Assembly (NCBI RefSeq): GCF_003144115.1
Contig: NW_020312001.1
Coordinates: forward strand, 772,722 to 836,721
Direction: 5' to 3'
From: Tilletiopsis washingtonensis
Lineage: Eukaryota; Basidiomycota; Exobasidiomycetes; Entylomatales
DNA: 64,000 nucleotides
The notes under the pieces are model-generated. The model had not been told where the DNA came from. It did no database searches and saw only the letters and a list, made by a program, of their open reading frames with translations. The translations under genes were made by a program, and so were the position numbers. Positions within the stretch are counted from its first letter, which is position 1. Each line of letters starts with the position of its first letter. This document shows, in pieces, positions 41,438-51,611 of the stretch.

Positions 41438-43001
41438 GGCGGGGTGCTGCAGCTGCCTTTGCGTGGGGAGATGGAGGCGAGAAGACAGCATGCTTCATGC
41501 AAGCGTGCACGGACGTGCGGCGGCCTCGGCCCGGAATCCGCGGATCTTTGCGCGCTTCCTCCGCGAAGCTCCACACCAACACGGCACGCCGCCTCCTCCT
41601 CTCGACGATCCCTTGCTCCGGTCTTCACCTGGACAGCAGCGCTGCAAGCCAGAGCTCTTAGATATGCTCCCTTTGTGGTGTTCAGAGCCAGGCTGCTGCT
41701 GCTGGAGCTTCCTTTGTTCAGAGCGAGGACCGATGTCGTGATTCGTAGTCCAGAGGGATCTGCCCAGGCGCGACTCGAACGAGGCGATGACATGCGCTAT
41801 AGGCAGTCAGTGACGGAGCAGAGAGCGGCTGTGGTCTGAGTGGTGCCGCTCGCTGTCACGGCGAGACACATGTGAATGACAGCCGAGACACCCGTGGCTG
41901 GCATGCCGACGGGCCTCGGCGTGCAGGCGCCTCGCGGTCGTAGATGTTCACTCGGAGGGTGGCGGCGGGGCATCGCCTACGCCGAAGGAGGCGCTCGAGA
42001 CGCATGACCCTCGCTTCTTCTGCGTCGAGAAGCCAGAGGAGCTCTGCAGACTGCAGCCCTGCAAGGAGCTGGTGCTGGCGCAGGCAGAGCAGCCCTGGGC
42101 GGCAGAGAGCGACACTCGAGTGCGAGCCCAGCGCTACAGCTTCTCTCCGCCATCTGCCGGTGCGCCGTCTGCACTGGAGCGAGCCGATGTCGAGGACATC
42201 TTCATAGGGCGAAGGCGAGCTGCACGCCGCTGTCATGCACGGCCGTCCAATCAATCAGATCTGCCGGTGCAGGCACAGCGGCCGAGGCGAGCACAGGGCC
42301 GGCCGACAGGCGAGACATGTAGATCCGTTGACCAACACGCGCGCAGCCACGGCGCGCGCGCGGTTGCGGACTCCGCGCGCGGCCGGCGCGACAGGGGCTT
42401 GCACTGCGCGCCCTAAGCTTAGCGCCACCCGGCTCGATATTGACGGCTCGCCTTGCCCCCAGCCCGAGGCCGACCAGCTTCGCTCCCAACCACCACCTCT
42501 TCGCTTCTTCTCTCCCCCTTTTCCAGTCCCGGTCCCTTTGCTTCGTCTCTCTTCGCTGCCGCCAGCTCTGTCAGCGCCCAGCCGTTGACGCGCCGCGTGC
42601 GCGCATCCTGGCGCGCCCGACGCACGGATCAGCGCAGCCCGCCTCATCAGCGTGCCCCGGGCTTCATTTAGCACCCTCACCACCCCGCCGCCGCGCCGGC
42701 ACCCGGCTGCGGTGCACGCGCCGCTGGCGGCGATACCCCGCCGGTCAATCAGCCGCAGCGCTCCACACCACTTCGCCATCAGTGGCTTGCCCTGCGCCTG
42801 CTCCTGCTCCTGTCTCGCGAGCCCAATCAGGCCGCAGCGTCGCCGCTTCGGCATCGCCCTCGCGGCACTGCGGGCGGGCGCTCGCGCCGTGCACTGCGTC
42901 CGCCTGGCAGGCCGTGAGTCGCCCTCGCACCTCGTCGCCTCGGCGCAGCTACACCTTGCGATAGGCGACAGCAGGCCTTGCCTTGCAACCGCACCGCCAT
43001 C
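41438..43001. other. Divergent intergenic region, peptidase / large disordered protein
   Basis: A 1.56-kb gap with no recognisable gene. It contains a perfect 10-bp palindrome CTAAGCTTAG at 42413-42422 and C-rich leader-like sequence on the plus strand from about 42460. A tRNA-like T-loop string at about 41772-41780 (minus strand) fails to fold as a tRNA. Confidence 0.4.
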
Positions 43002-46000
43002 ATGGGTCAGGCTCCGTCGAGCCCGACTCAGTACCACCCCTCGGCCATCAGCTCGAGTCCGCACGACGGCGCCGCACCGCACGGCGCCCGGCGCTTCGCC
43101 CTGCGCGCCGGCCATCGGCGCAGTGCCAGCGCACGCAGCAGCTCCGGCGCGCCCAGCCCGCTCATCGAGCAGTTCCAGGCGTCGCACGAGCACGTCAATC
43201 GCGCCCTCTCGCAGAAGCAGGCCTTCGCGCAGGCCTGGCATGCCGACGGGCCGGGCCAGCAGACGCGCAGTCTGGCCGGCCCCATGCGAGCACGCATGCA
43301 CCCGGCGTCGACGTCGGCCGGCGGCGCATCCTTGTCCAGCTCTTTCTCGGCGCCAGCGCTCTTCGCCGAAGCAGCAGCCGAGTCTGCAGACCGAATTCCG
43401 CGCTCGTTCTCCAGCGAGGACGGAGCGCTACACTCAGCGGCCTATCGGCTGGCATCAGCTCCGGCCCAGCCTCGCATCGACGAGCTGCCAGAGCCGCTCG
43501 ATGCTGCTGGCGCACCACAAGCCGAAGCCGGCGACGCGCTGCCGACGCACTCCGATCAGCCGACGTTCGCTGCTGCCAGTCCTCTGCCTACTCCTCATCC
43601 GCTGCCCGAGCCACTCGCTCGCGCACTGAAGACTGGGCTTGGCAAGGCAGAGGGATCACCAGGCGCGGGCCTCGCAGACACACGAGCGTCCAGCGCAGAG
43701 CCTCTTGGCCACGAGACGCCAGCACGGTCCGGCACGCCACTCGATGGCAAGCGGCTCTCCGACCAGTCTGCAGAGGACGCGCTTGCGGCCGCTCGACGCA
43801 GCTGGACGAGTGGCAGCGGGCCTGGCTCGAGCATCAGCCGCTCATTGCTCAACCGAGATCCGCGCTGGACCTCGACGTGGGAGGACAGGCGTGGCTCAGA
43901 CGTCCGCGCGTCGTGGAGCGGCAGCGGCTCTGGCAGTGGGCCTTCGGCGCGTATCGCCTCGCCGTCGCCGATGGGCTCGAGACAGAGCCCGCCTGAGGCC
44001 ACGCCTGCTGTGGACATCGACGAGGTGTCCGCCACGCAAAGCCGGCACCTGGAGCAGGAGCCGCAGAGCGGTGCCACCTTCGTCGCGAACCTCGAAGGCA
44101 CGCAGTGGACGTGCGAAGCTGCGCAGCCGCTCGCTCCGCAGATGCAGCACAGTGCGACAGGCACGGTCTCAGCGCCTGCAGCTGCTTTCTCGCACGCGGC
44201 CAATGATGGCGCACTGCCTGCTCTCTCCATCATGACAGGTCTAAGCGCTTTCGCCGATCCATCTGCGCGGCAGCTAGCCGCGCTTCCGTCGCCAGGCCTG
44301 ACGCTCAGCGAAGGCGGCACCCCGACTGAAGAGAGAGCGCGTCTCTCTGCGCGGCGCAAGCCCGTGCCCATCGAGGATTATCTCGAGGGTCCGTCTCGCC
44401 CGCAGCCAGCGTCACGACAGAGCGCAGGCAGCGACTACGCCGCGGTCCTCGCGCCGCCGTGGATGGACTCGCATCGCACGAGCATGGTCAGCCGCTCGAG
44501 CCACGGCACCGAGCTGCTGCACTCGCAGATCGGGCAGATCCGCGCAGGCCCTCGGCCGCAGATTGACCGCGTGGCGTCGCAGGAGCTGCTGGGCATGCAG
44601 CCCTCGTCGCCGCCGGCCTCGCCGCCCGAGAAGCGGCCCCGGACCTTCAACCTGCTCGGACGCATCATGAGTCGTGTGCGGCGGACCTCGGAGCCGCGGA
44701 GCCCGAGCCTCCAGTCACAGGTGCAGACGCCCAGGTCTCAAACAGGTCTCTTCACTCAGACGCCGGCGAGCGAAGGCGGTCGCGCGTTCCCGATGCGGAT
44801 TGGTCGCAAGCGCTCTACATCTGCTACGCTGCCGAACGAGGAGGCCATCGGCCGCGCAGACGGGCACAAGCGAGCGATGAGCACCCAGCACGCGAGATCT
44901 ACGAATACAGCTCAGCCTAGCCTGGCCCTACAGCTCGACGGAACCCGTCCTACTGGGCTGCTGCGAAGTCAGAGCCTGAGCAGCGCCAGCCCGCCGTCCA
45001 GCCGACGTGCTAGCGCTCGAGGCTCCGTCGACTTACCACGCACCACGGCTGCCGCTGTGGAAGCCGGAACGCAGCCGCGCTCAGCTCGACACGAAGGCGT
45101 GTGGGTGAACGGCGCTGCAGGCGGCAGAGTCCTGGGAAGGCCTCCCGTCACGGAGCATCTCTCGCCGCAGAGCCGCAGTCTGGGCGCCTTTGGCGACAGC
45201 GGCAGCTCAGCTCGTCTCGTCGACGAGAACGGCACAGCAAGGCCACAGTCGATCGCCGACATCGAGCCGGAAGCAAACATGGGTCCGCCTCTCCTGGAAA
45301 GAAGGATGAGTGGCGAGCCGATGTCGCCGTCGCCGAGCGGCGATGGCCGGCGCCGTAGCTGGACGTGGCGACGCCGCGGCTCTGCCTCAGCAGACGGCAC
45401 CGTTCCTGGCGCTTCGACTGCGAATGCCGGCAGCGATGGCAATGGCAAGCGCGCCGCAGACGAGCCGATCATCGACATCGTCAGTCCCTCGCGGCCTGCG
45501 ACGCCTGAGGTGGTGACAATTGGCAGGCAAACTGCGCCAGCTTCGCCCGGGCGAGGGGCAGGAGCACAGAGCAGCTTCTCGTCCCTAGCCCCTCCGCCAG
45601 CGCCAGCGCCGCTTCCGCCGAATCGGCCACCGCGACGCGGACCTCGACGCGCCGACTCAGCGACTTCTTCGGTGACCAACCCCTCTACGCCGATCGAGAC
45701 GGATCACTTCACCCAGCCTTCTGGTGAGTCGGCGCAAAGCAGACGCCAGAGAGTATCGCGCTCACGCTCTCTGGCGACAGCAGGAGACGTGCAGCTAGAA
45801 GCTGTGGCGAACCTCGACGCTGCGAAGGAGTCGTCGGACCTGTCTGCTCAGCGCGATCGGCCAGCCAGCCGCGGAAGCTCCGGCGCCGAGACGAAGGAGG
45901 TGCTCATGTCCTCGGACGACGAGGCCAGGCGCACGGCCGCTGAGACAGGACCCGGAGCGGACGCTGTGCCGGCGAACGTGCACGCCTTCGTCAAGCCCGG

Positions 46001-47987
46001 CGCAGCGCTGTCGTCGCCCTCGCTGGATCAGCAAGTCCTCGCCGGGAGTGGGTGGACAGTGGAGTCCAACGCTCCGTCTAGCGCTACCGCTGTTCCGTCT
46101 GCTTCGGAGTCGGCGAAGCGTGAGAAGCCGGCGGTCCAGGAAGTGCGCACGCCCGAGGCGACCCTCCGACACCTGCCGCACCATCTGCTGGCTGATGCCT
46201 TGCCTCGCGAGTACGCATCGCCTATCTCGCGCATGCGTACCAGCCACGCACGGAGCATCTCCGACCCGCACTCGATGGCTGGCTCGCCCAGCAGCCCGCT
46301 GCCAGCGCTCCTGCAGACGGAGTCCGTCATGGCGACCGTCGCGCCAGCTGATGCCGATGCACGGGCGAGCCAGCGGCCGCTGAGCGCGGTCCGACTTGCG
46401 TCGCGCATGTCCGGCTCGTCCGCGTCGACCTGGGGCGCTGCGACTCGGCCTCGCTCAGCGATCTCGCCAATGCCTGCACTCATGCTCGACACTCGCATGG
46501 ACCGTTCGAGCTGGCAGTCGAGCCAAGGCCCCTGGATGGCCGACGTGATGCACGTCGAGTCTCACCACGAAGCAGCACATGGCTTCGCCACACCTGAACG
46601 GGCACGCCTGTCGGCGCTGATGTCGCGCGCCCGTACCACCTCGGCGCCATCCGCGCGGACAGCCGAGATGCTGGGGGCTCCGCTGCAGCACGACATGCCG
46701 CCAGCCGAGGAATACGCCCCAGCGCCACGGGCCGAGACTGCAGTGCAAGCCAGCCTCGCAGCTCTGGCTGCCCTGGAGAACAGCGAGGCGGACGGCTGGC
46801 AAGCGCGCTGGGCACGAGACCGCCTCTTCGGCATCCGCGAAAGCGAGATCACCGCTGCAGCGGCGCGCCTCCACGAGTCGCGCTACTCTCGGGCCCCAGC
46901 ACGGGAAAGTCTCGAGGAGCTCTACCACGCGCGACCGCGCCATCGCCACTCGCCTTACGCCTCTCGCAGCGATCTGCGCGCCAGGATGTCATCGGACGAC
47001 CAGGCACTGCAGTCCTCGGGCCGCAGCGATGCTTCTCGACGCAGGCGGCGCCGCCCAGCGCGTTCGCTGCGATCTCGCACCGACAGCGCCAATGCCTTCT
47101 CTCAGCTGCAGCCGCAGATCGCGGACGAGGTCGCGATGCTGGGCCTGACAACTGGCTCGTCCGATTCAGAGATGACCGCCGCTCAGATGGCGTCTCTCGA
47201 AGCACGCATCCGACAAGCTGCATCGCGCGGCAACACCTCCGCCCGAAGCCAGTCGCTGCGAGCTGGCGGCCCTGCCTCTCGCCAAGGATCAGCTGCGCGC
47301 AGGCTCGACGTTTCCTCCTTTGCGACGCCGCCGCGCGCCGCTGCAGGCTCGGCGACTCGCCGGGCACCGATCCCCTCCTTCGACGCTGCGAGTCAGAGCC
47401 TCGCGGACGAAGATCACGCACCACGCATCCCGACAGTCGCCGAGTGGGACGAGACGATTGTGCCTGCACTCGCGCGTCGGATGCATGAAGAAGATCCGCA
47501 AGCACCCATCCCAACAGGTCCGAGTCACCTGCAGCCTACACTTGCTGCGGCTTCAAGGGCCGAGCTTACCTCTGCAGACACGGCCACGCGTGTGCCGTTT
47601 CCTTCTGCTGAGCTGCCCAGCAACACGGGCTCGCCGTCGCTGCGCCGCAGGCCGCGCCTCAATCTCTCCGATGCGTCTCGCCGCCCGCACACGTCGTCCG
47701 GGACTATCGCTCTCCAGTACGGCGACAGCCTGCGCGCGAGGCCAGCGAGTCCTGGCCCGAGCAAAGGCTCGCACCTCCTCGACGGCGGAGGCTCTCACCG
47801 CCGCACCGCCGACGCGTCCGGCTCGCGCAAGGACAGGCGCGGCCAGCTCGCTGCCGCCGAGGCGCCGCGCTCGTCGCGCAAAAGCTCCAACGCAGGCTCG
47901 CAGCGCTCGAAGCGGCCGTCGAAGAAGGGCTACAGCGGCGACGACATTCTCGCCTGGCAGGCGGCGCTCCACGTCGAGGCGCCTTGA
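43002..47987 (+). CDS. Large Ser-rich, probably N-myristoylated protein of unknown function
   Basis: A single intronless frame of 1661 residues. I do not recognise any catalytic or folded domain. The protein starts MGQAPSSP, which fits the N-myristoylation pattern (Gly2, small residue at position 6, no Pro at 7), so membrane anchoring is plausible. Nearly all the rest is Ser/Ala/Pro/Arg-rich and disordered, with many Ser-Pro and Arg-x-x-Ser sites. Only a few stretches look foldable: ~1485-1505 (PTVAEWDETIVPALARRM) and the extreme C-terminus (GDDILAWQAALHVEAP), together with a Leu-Gly-Arg-Ile-Met-Ser-Arg-Val helix near ~553. The start at 43002 is preceded by a good ATC context and no earlier in-frame ATG is near. 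A scaffold or polarity role is only a guess. Confidence 0.72.
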   Translation: MGQAPSSPTQYHPSAISSSPHDGAAPHGARRFALRAGHRRSASARSSSGAPSPLIEQFQASHEHVNRALSQKQAFAQAWHADGPGQQTRSLAGPMRARMHPASTSAGGASLSSSFSAPALFAEAAAESADRIPRSFSSEDGALHSAAYRLASAPAQPRIDELPEPLDAAGAPQAEAGDALPTHSDQPTFAAASPLPTPHPLPEPLARALKTGLGKAEGSPGAGLADTRASSAEPLGHETPARSGTPLDGKRLSDQSAEDALAAARRSWTSGSGPGSSISRSLLNRDPRWTSTWEDRRGSDVRASWSGSGSGSGPSARIASPSPMGSRQSPPEATPAVDIDEVSATQSRHLEQEPQSGATFVANLEGTQWTCEAAQPLAPQMQHSATGTVSAPAAAFSHAANDGALPALSIMTGLSAFADPSARQLAALPSPGLTLSEGGTPTEERARLSARRKPVPIEDYLEGPSRPQPASRQSAGSDYAAVLAPPWMDSHRTSMVSRSSHGTELLHSQIGQIRAGPRPQIDRVASQELLGMQPSSPPASPPEKRPRTFNLLGRIMSRVRRTSEPRSPSLQSQVQTPRSQTGLFTQTPASEGGRAFPMRIGRKRSTSATLPNEEAIGRADGHKRAMSTQHARSTNTAQPSLALQLDGTRPTGLLRSQSLSSASPPSSRRASARGSVDLPRTTAAAVEAGTQPRSARHEGVWVNGAAGGRVLGRPPVTEHLSPQSRSLGAFGDSGSSARLVDENGTARPQSIADIEPEANMGPPLLERRMSGEPMSPSPSGDGRRRSWTWRRRGSASADGTVPGASTANAGSDGNGKRAADEPIIDIVSPSRPATPEVVTIGRQTAPASPGRGAGAQSSFSSLAPPPAPAPLPPNRPPRRGPRRADSATSSVTNPSTPIETDHFTQPSGESAQSRRQRVSRSRSLATAGDVQLEAVANLDAAKESSDLSAQRDRPASRGSSGAETKEVLMSSDDEARRTAAETGPGADAVPANVHAFVKPGAALSSPSLDQQVLAGSGWTVESNAPSSATAVPSASESAKREKPAVQEVRTPEATLRHLPHHLLADALPREYASPISRMRTSHARSISDPHSMAGSPSSPLPALLQTESVMATVAPADADARASQRPLSAVRLASRMSGSSASTWGAATRPRSAISPMPALMLDTRMDRSSWQSSQGPWMADVMHVESHHEAAHGFATPERARLSALMSRARTTSAPSARTAEMLGAPLQHDMPPAEEYAPAPRAETAVQASLAALAALENSEADGWQARWARDRLFGIRESEITAAAARLHESRYSRAPARESLEELYHARPRHRHSPYASRSDLRARMSSDDQALQSSGRSDASRRRRRRPARSLRSRTDSANAFSQLQPQIADEVAMLGLTTGSSDSEMTAAQMASLEARIRQAASRGNTSARSQSLRAGGPASRQGSAARRLDVSSFATPPRAAAGSATRRAPIPSFDAASQSLADEDHAPRIPTVAEWDETIVPALARRMHEEDPQAPIPTGPSHLQPTLAAASRAELTSADTATRVPFPSAELPSNTGSPSLRRRPRLNLSDASRRPHTSSGTIALQYGDSLRARPASPGPSKGSHLLDGGGSHRRTADASGSRKDRRGQLAAAEAPRSSRKSSNAGSQRSKRPSKKGYSGDDILAWQAALHVEAP

Positions 47988-48254
47988 CGCGTGCCTCTCG
48001 GCCGCACGTCGGCCCACACTCTCCTTTCTTATCTTGCACTCGCATCGTCTGTGCCTCCTTCCTCATGTATTCTGTCACTCCTTGTCGCCGCCGCTCTGCT
48101 GCACGCGTGGTCTCTCGCTGCTGTGCCTCGTCAATTCATCTATTGTCGCCCTCCTGAAGAGACGTGTGCCTGAGCGCGGTGGCCGCTCTGAGCCTCGAAA
48201 TTCGTCACCTAGCAGCGCGCTCATATTTTGCAAAACCGTCACGCCGCAAGCGAC
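47988..48254. other. Short gap before the tRNA gene
   Basis: Contains the 3' end of the large disordered protein gene and the upstream flank of the tRNA. It is distinctly richer in T than its surroundings from 48020 to 48150. No other feature seen. Confidence 0.4.
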
Positions 48255-48347
48255 GGAGGCGTGGCGCAATGGCAACGCATGTGATTCCAGCTTTAGTCAG
48301 TCCCTTCAGCTTCCACAAGATCGCCGGTTCGATTCCGGTCGCCTTCA
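48255..48347 (+). tRNA. tRNA-Trp (anticodon CCA) with a 21-nt intron
   Basis: The acceptor stem pairs GGAGGCG (48255-48261) with CGCCTTC (48340-48346), with one G-U pair and discriminator A at 48347. The A box TGGCGCAATGGC lies at 48262-48273 and the B box GGTTCGATTCC at 48326-48336, with a T arm GCCGG/CCGGT around TTCGATT. The anticodon loop reads TT-CCA-G, the anticodon being 48287-48289. A probable intron at 48291-48311 follows position 37, the standard site. Removing it leaves a 5-bp anticodon stem with one A-C mismatch next to the loop and a 5-nt variable region. tRNA-Trp with an intron is normal in fungi. The fold was made by eye. Confidence 0.85.
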
Positions 48348-48348
48348 G

Positions 48349-48359
48349 TTTTGCTTTTT
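48349..48359 (+). terminator. RNA polymerase III terminator
   Basis: Two T runs (TTTT at 48349-48352, TTTTT at 48355-48359) begin two bases after the tRNA discriminator base, as expected for Pol III termination. Confidence 0.75.
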
Positions 48360-48614
48360 GCACCTCCCGGCGACACGGCAGCGCCTGCGCCCGCTGCTTT
48401 TGCGCCTTGCTCGTCCGTCCGCTGCGCTGCTGCGCCGCCAGGCCTCCTTCCCGTCCCTCACCACGCCAGAACTTTCCGCCCACCTCCACCCCGCATCTCG
48501 CACCAACCACCTCCTGCATCTCGCTCGCCCTTTGGCATCCACTCGCCGCTCTCTGCCACCCGCCCGCCCCTGCGCGCCGAGGCCAGCAGGCCCGTGCCGC
48601 GAGCGCACGCCGCC

Positions 48615-50700
48615 ATGTCGTCGCCGCTGCGCCAGCTCGCGCCCGTGGCCGAGCCGCCGCGCTTCGCGTCGCCGGTGTACATGCCCGACGAGCGCGATGC
48701 GCCCGGCGAGGAGGACACCACGGGCCTGGCCATGGGCGCACACCCGGACAGCGTCGAGGCATCCGAGGAGCGCGCCATCGCCGCGCTGGCGCAGCACGAG
48801 CTCGCCGCCGAGGCGCAGCAGGCTCGCGCCGAGCCGGGCCTCGCGGCGTCGGGCGAGGGCGTGGGTGCGCCGGACGCACAGGCCGCCGAGCCGCCGCTCG
48901 AGTACCGCCAGCACTCGCACGACGGCGCAGCCGAGGCGCTCGCCTCGGCGGCCGCATACCACGAGCAGGCTCGCGAGCAGTTGCCGCACGACGACGACGC
49001 CTCGCGCACCGCCCGTGCGAGCGCAGATGGGCACGACGCCGCCTCTCAGCCGCCCCGCGCCGCGTCAGGCGCCGCGGAAGGCCAGCAGCAGGGCTCGTCG
49101 CGACCAGTCGCGTTCCTGAGCAAGCTCTGGGCGTGAGTCAGAAGTGGGTGCTTGTAGCTAGCAGCGGCTGACGCGCATCCTCAGCATGATCCACTCGTCA
49201 GAGGACCACATCCGCCAGCAGATCTACTGGGGCGACCCAGAGGTGTGCGTGGAGACAGAAGAGGAGCGCGACGAGGCTAAAGGCTCGCCGGTCGTCGTGC
49301 GCGACACGGCCGCCTTTGCCAAGGTCGTGCTGCCGAAGTGTGAGTCGCAGTGTGGCCTAGGCGCGCCTCGCACCTGCTGAGCACCATCACGCAGTCTTCA
49401 AGCACAACAACTGGTCCTCGTTTCAGCGCCAGCTGAACCTGTACGGCTTCCGCAAGCTCAATGACCTGCAGCGCGCCCTGCCCGAGGCTGCCGCCCAGGA
49501 TGCGTCGATGTTCCGGCACCCTCTCTTCCGCCGCGATCACCCCGAGCTGCTCACCGGCATCCGCAGGCAGCAGCGCAAGAACGAGCCGGAGATCGCTGCA
49601 GCTCCGTCTCACTCAACCGCGGGCCCGAGCTCCGAGAGAGCGGCCAAGCGCAGACGTGGCTCTAACGGCGCGACGCCGGTGCTCGGCGATGCGCCGTGGG
49701 ACTGGAACGCGCTGGCCGCTGGCGACGTCTCCGGCGAGGCGCCGCCTGCGGACGCCAGCGCCGTGGCCTCAGGAAGCGGCTCCGCGCCCTTGTCGGCCGA
49801 CCTCGAGGCCCGCTTCGAAGCACAGGCCGCGCGCATCGACGAGCAGTCTCGCATGCTCAACCAGCTGGCCCGCGGCGTGCTGCACAGCCGCCAGCAGGCT
49901 GCCGCCACGGCAACCAAGGCGCACTTGGCGCTGAGCGCAGTGTGTCTGGCAGTCGAGGCGGGCGCACTCCAGATCGATGTCGCTGGGCGCTGTGAGTTTT
50001 TCGCGCCGCTTGCACGGGGCCATCTCGCTTACTCCCACACTCTGCAGTGACGACCGCCCTCGCTCGCATCTCTGAGTTCGGCGAGGCCTGCGAGAGCATG
50101 CGTCAGGGCCTGGCCGTGACGGACCTGCTAGGCGACGCCTCAAACGAGAGCGACCCGCCCGCTAAGCGAGCAGCTGGCACGTCTCGTCCGAGCACGGCCG
50201 GCAATCCCAGGCGCGGACGCAACCGTCCGGCGACGCTCGAGGAGATCCTGCAGGCGATCTCAGCCGGCGACGATGGCGAGGGCAGCAGCTCGAGCGACCG
50301 TCAGGCGCAGAGGGCTCCGGGAGACGCGCAAGACCACGACGGCGAAGCTTCGCCCGACGAGCAGCGCGACGTCGCGGAGCCGTCGACGCATCAGGCGCAC
50401 CACGAGGCCGAGCATGACGCCAGTATGAGAGACGCCGAGGAGCTCGTCGCATCGGCGGGCGGCGCAGCCGACGCACAGCACGGCGGCGTCGCCGACGGCG
50501 ATGCGGCCGAGCAGGAGCAGTCCGAGCGCTCGGACATGCGCATGCTCCTCGAGCCGTCGACATACGAGCACGAGCAGGGCGCCGAGCACGATGCACAGCT
50601 GCACGCGGCCGGCGGCTCACTCGAGGCGCCCGAGCCGCTGCAGCGCACGTCGGAGATGGCTGCGGCGCACGGCGCGCACGACGTGTACAGGGCGGGATGA
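48615..50700 (+). CDS. HSF-type DNA-binding transcription factor
   Basis: Four exons: 48615-49132, 49185-49339, 49395-49991, 50048-50700; 640 residues. The HSF winged-helix domain (~165-270) is assembled over three exons: PVAFLSKLWAMIH, then VLPKFFKHNNWSSFQRQLN as the recognition region, LYGFRKL, and a FRHPLFRRDHPELL end block. The usual W-x-x-x-G-x-S-F turn is replaced by a longer Glu/Lys-rich insert of roughly 20 residues (after IYWGDPEV). A heptad-like region around ~325-385 may be the trimerisation coiled coil. No response-regulator domain follows, so it is not Skn7. Both the first ~160 and last ~200 residues are acidic, Ala/His/Glu-rich and disordered. It may be Hsf1 or an Sfl1-like paralogue. 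tRNA-Trp lies 267 bp upstream on the same strand. Confidence 0.85.
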
Positions 50701-50750
50701 TGAATTGCATGAGGTTGCTTGCAGAGGATCCGTGAGTGCTATCCTGATTG

Positions 50751-51611
50751 CTAGAGATGCTTCTTGCTCGTGCGGCTGTGCCGTCGAGCCTGGCGCTTGC
50801 GCTCCTTCTCGCGGCGCACGCGCGCGCGGTATGCCTCCAGCAGGGGCGCCCCACCAGGGCGCGTGCGCAGGCAACTCTCATAGTAGCGCAGCAGCTGCTG
50901 CGGCACCATGGCGTGCGCACGCAGCGTCGGAAGCAGGAGGTGCTCACCAGAGATGAAGCGCACCAGCACGTGTCCCTCCTCGTCGCCGCGCTGCGTCTCG
51001 CGCCGCACAACCTGCGCAACATGATCCCAACAAGGCAGAGCTGCCCAGCGCTGCTCCGTCTCATGCGCAAAGGCCGCAAGCGCACGCTGTCCGCTGCTCT
51101 GCAGCGCCGCAACGAGGGAGAGCTCTGCGCTGGTTGCCCGTGGCGGCGGCACCTCCTGCACGCTCTCATCGCTGTCCGAGCCGCTGCTGCTGCTGCTGTT
51201 GTCCCCAAACAGCTCCTCCTCCGTGCGCATGCGCGGCACCTCATTGCGGCGCTTGCGCCGGAACGCGCGCAGAACGTCCTCTGCGCCGCCACCGAAGGCG
51301 TCCTGAGGATGCAGCAGCTCCACACCTGTCCTCTGCTGCAGCGCTGCAGCTCCACTCACCTCCGACTCCCACGTAGACTCCAGCACAGAATACCCCTTCC
51401 ATGTGGTGTGGTACCACACTGTGCCGTCCGGCAGCTGCGCGTGGTCGCGGATGCGCTCCACCTCGTACTTGTCCTCGTCGTCCTCCGACAGCGACCACGA
51501 CGAGAACGAGGACGAGCGGGCCGCGTGCCGGCAGCTGCGGGCCGGCAGCGTGCGCCGGGGTGATGCCATGTCGGATGCAGCTGCCGGCACACGGCCCCGG
51601 GGTGATGCCAT
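50751..51611 (-). CDS. HP1/Swi6-type chromodomain and chromoshadow protein
   Basis: Two exons, 51611-51360 and 51302-50751, with a 57-nt intron inside the chromodomain; 267 residues. The chromodomain (~49-103) begins with acidic SEDDEDK, then YEVERI, WYHTTWKGYSVLESTW and, across the splice, the terminal helix EDVLRAFRRKRR. Aromatic-cage positions Tyr49, Trp71 and Tyr74 are intact, so binding to methylated H3K9 is expected. The chromoshadow domain (~168-230) has WAALPCWDHV, FISGEHLLLP and VPQQLLRYYESCL. The C-terminus is strongly basic. Together these define an HP1 homologue (Swi6/Chp2), the core heterochromatin protein. The start is ambiguous: ATG 51611, ATG 51569 in a duplicated segment, or ATG 51710. 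Its stop lies 50 bp from the HSF gene stop. Confidence 0.9.
   Translation of the reverse strand: MASPRGRVPAAASDMASPRRTLPARSCRHAARSSSFSSWSLSEDDEDKYEVERIRDHAQLPDGTVWYHTTWKGYSVLESTWESEVSGAAALQQRTGVELLHPQDAFGGGAEDVLRAFRRKRRNEVPRMRTEEELFGDNSSSSSGSDSDESVQEVPPPRATSAELSLVAALQSSGQRALAAFAHETEQRWAALPCWDHVAQVVRRETQRGDEEGHVLVRFISGEHLLLPTLRAHAMVPQQLLRYYESCLRTRPGGAPLLEAYRARVRREKERKRQARRHSRTSKKHL

Noticed and set aside
41756-41800. tRNA-like string on the minus strand (GTTCGAGTC with a flanking 7-bp inverted match)
   Set aside because: The T stem has two mismatches and the paired arms enclose only 33 nt, too short for a tRNA.
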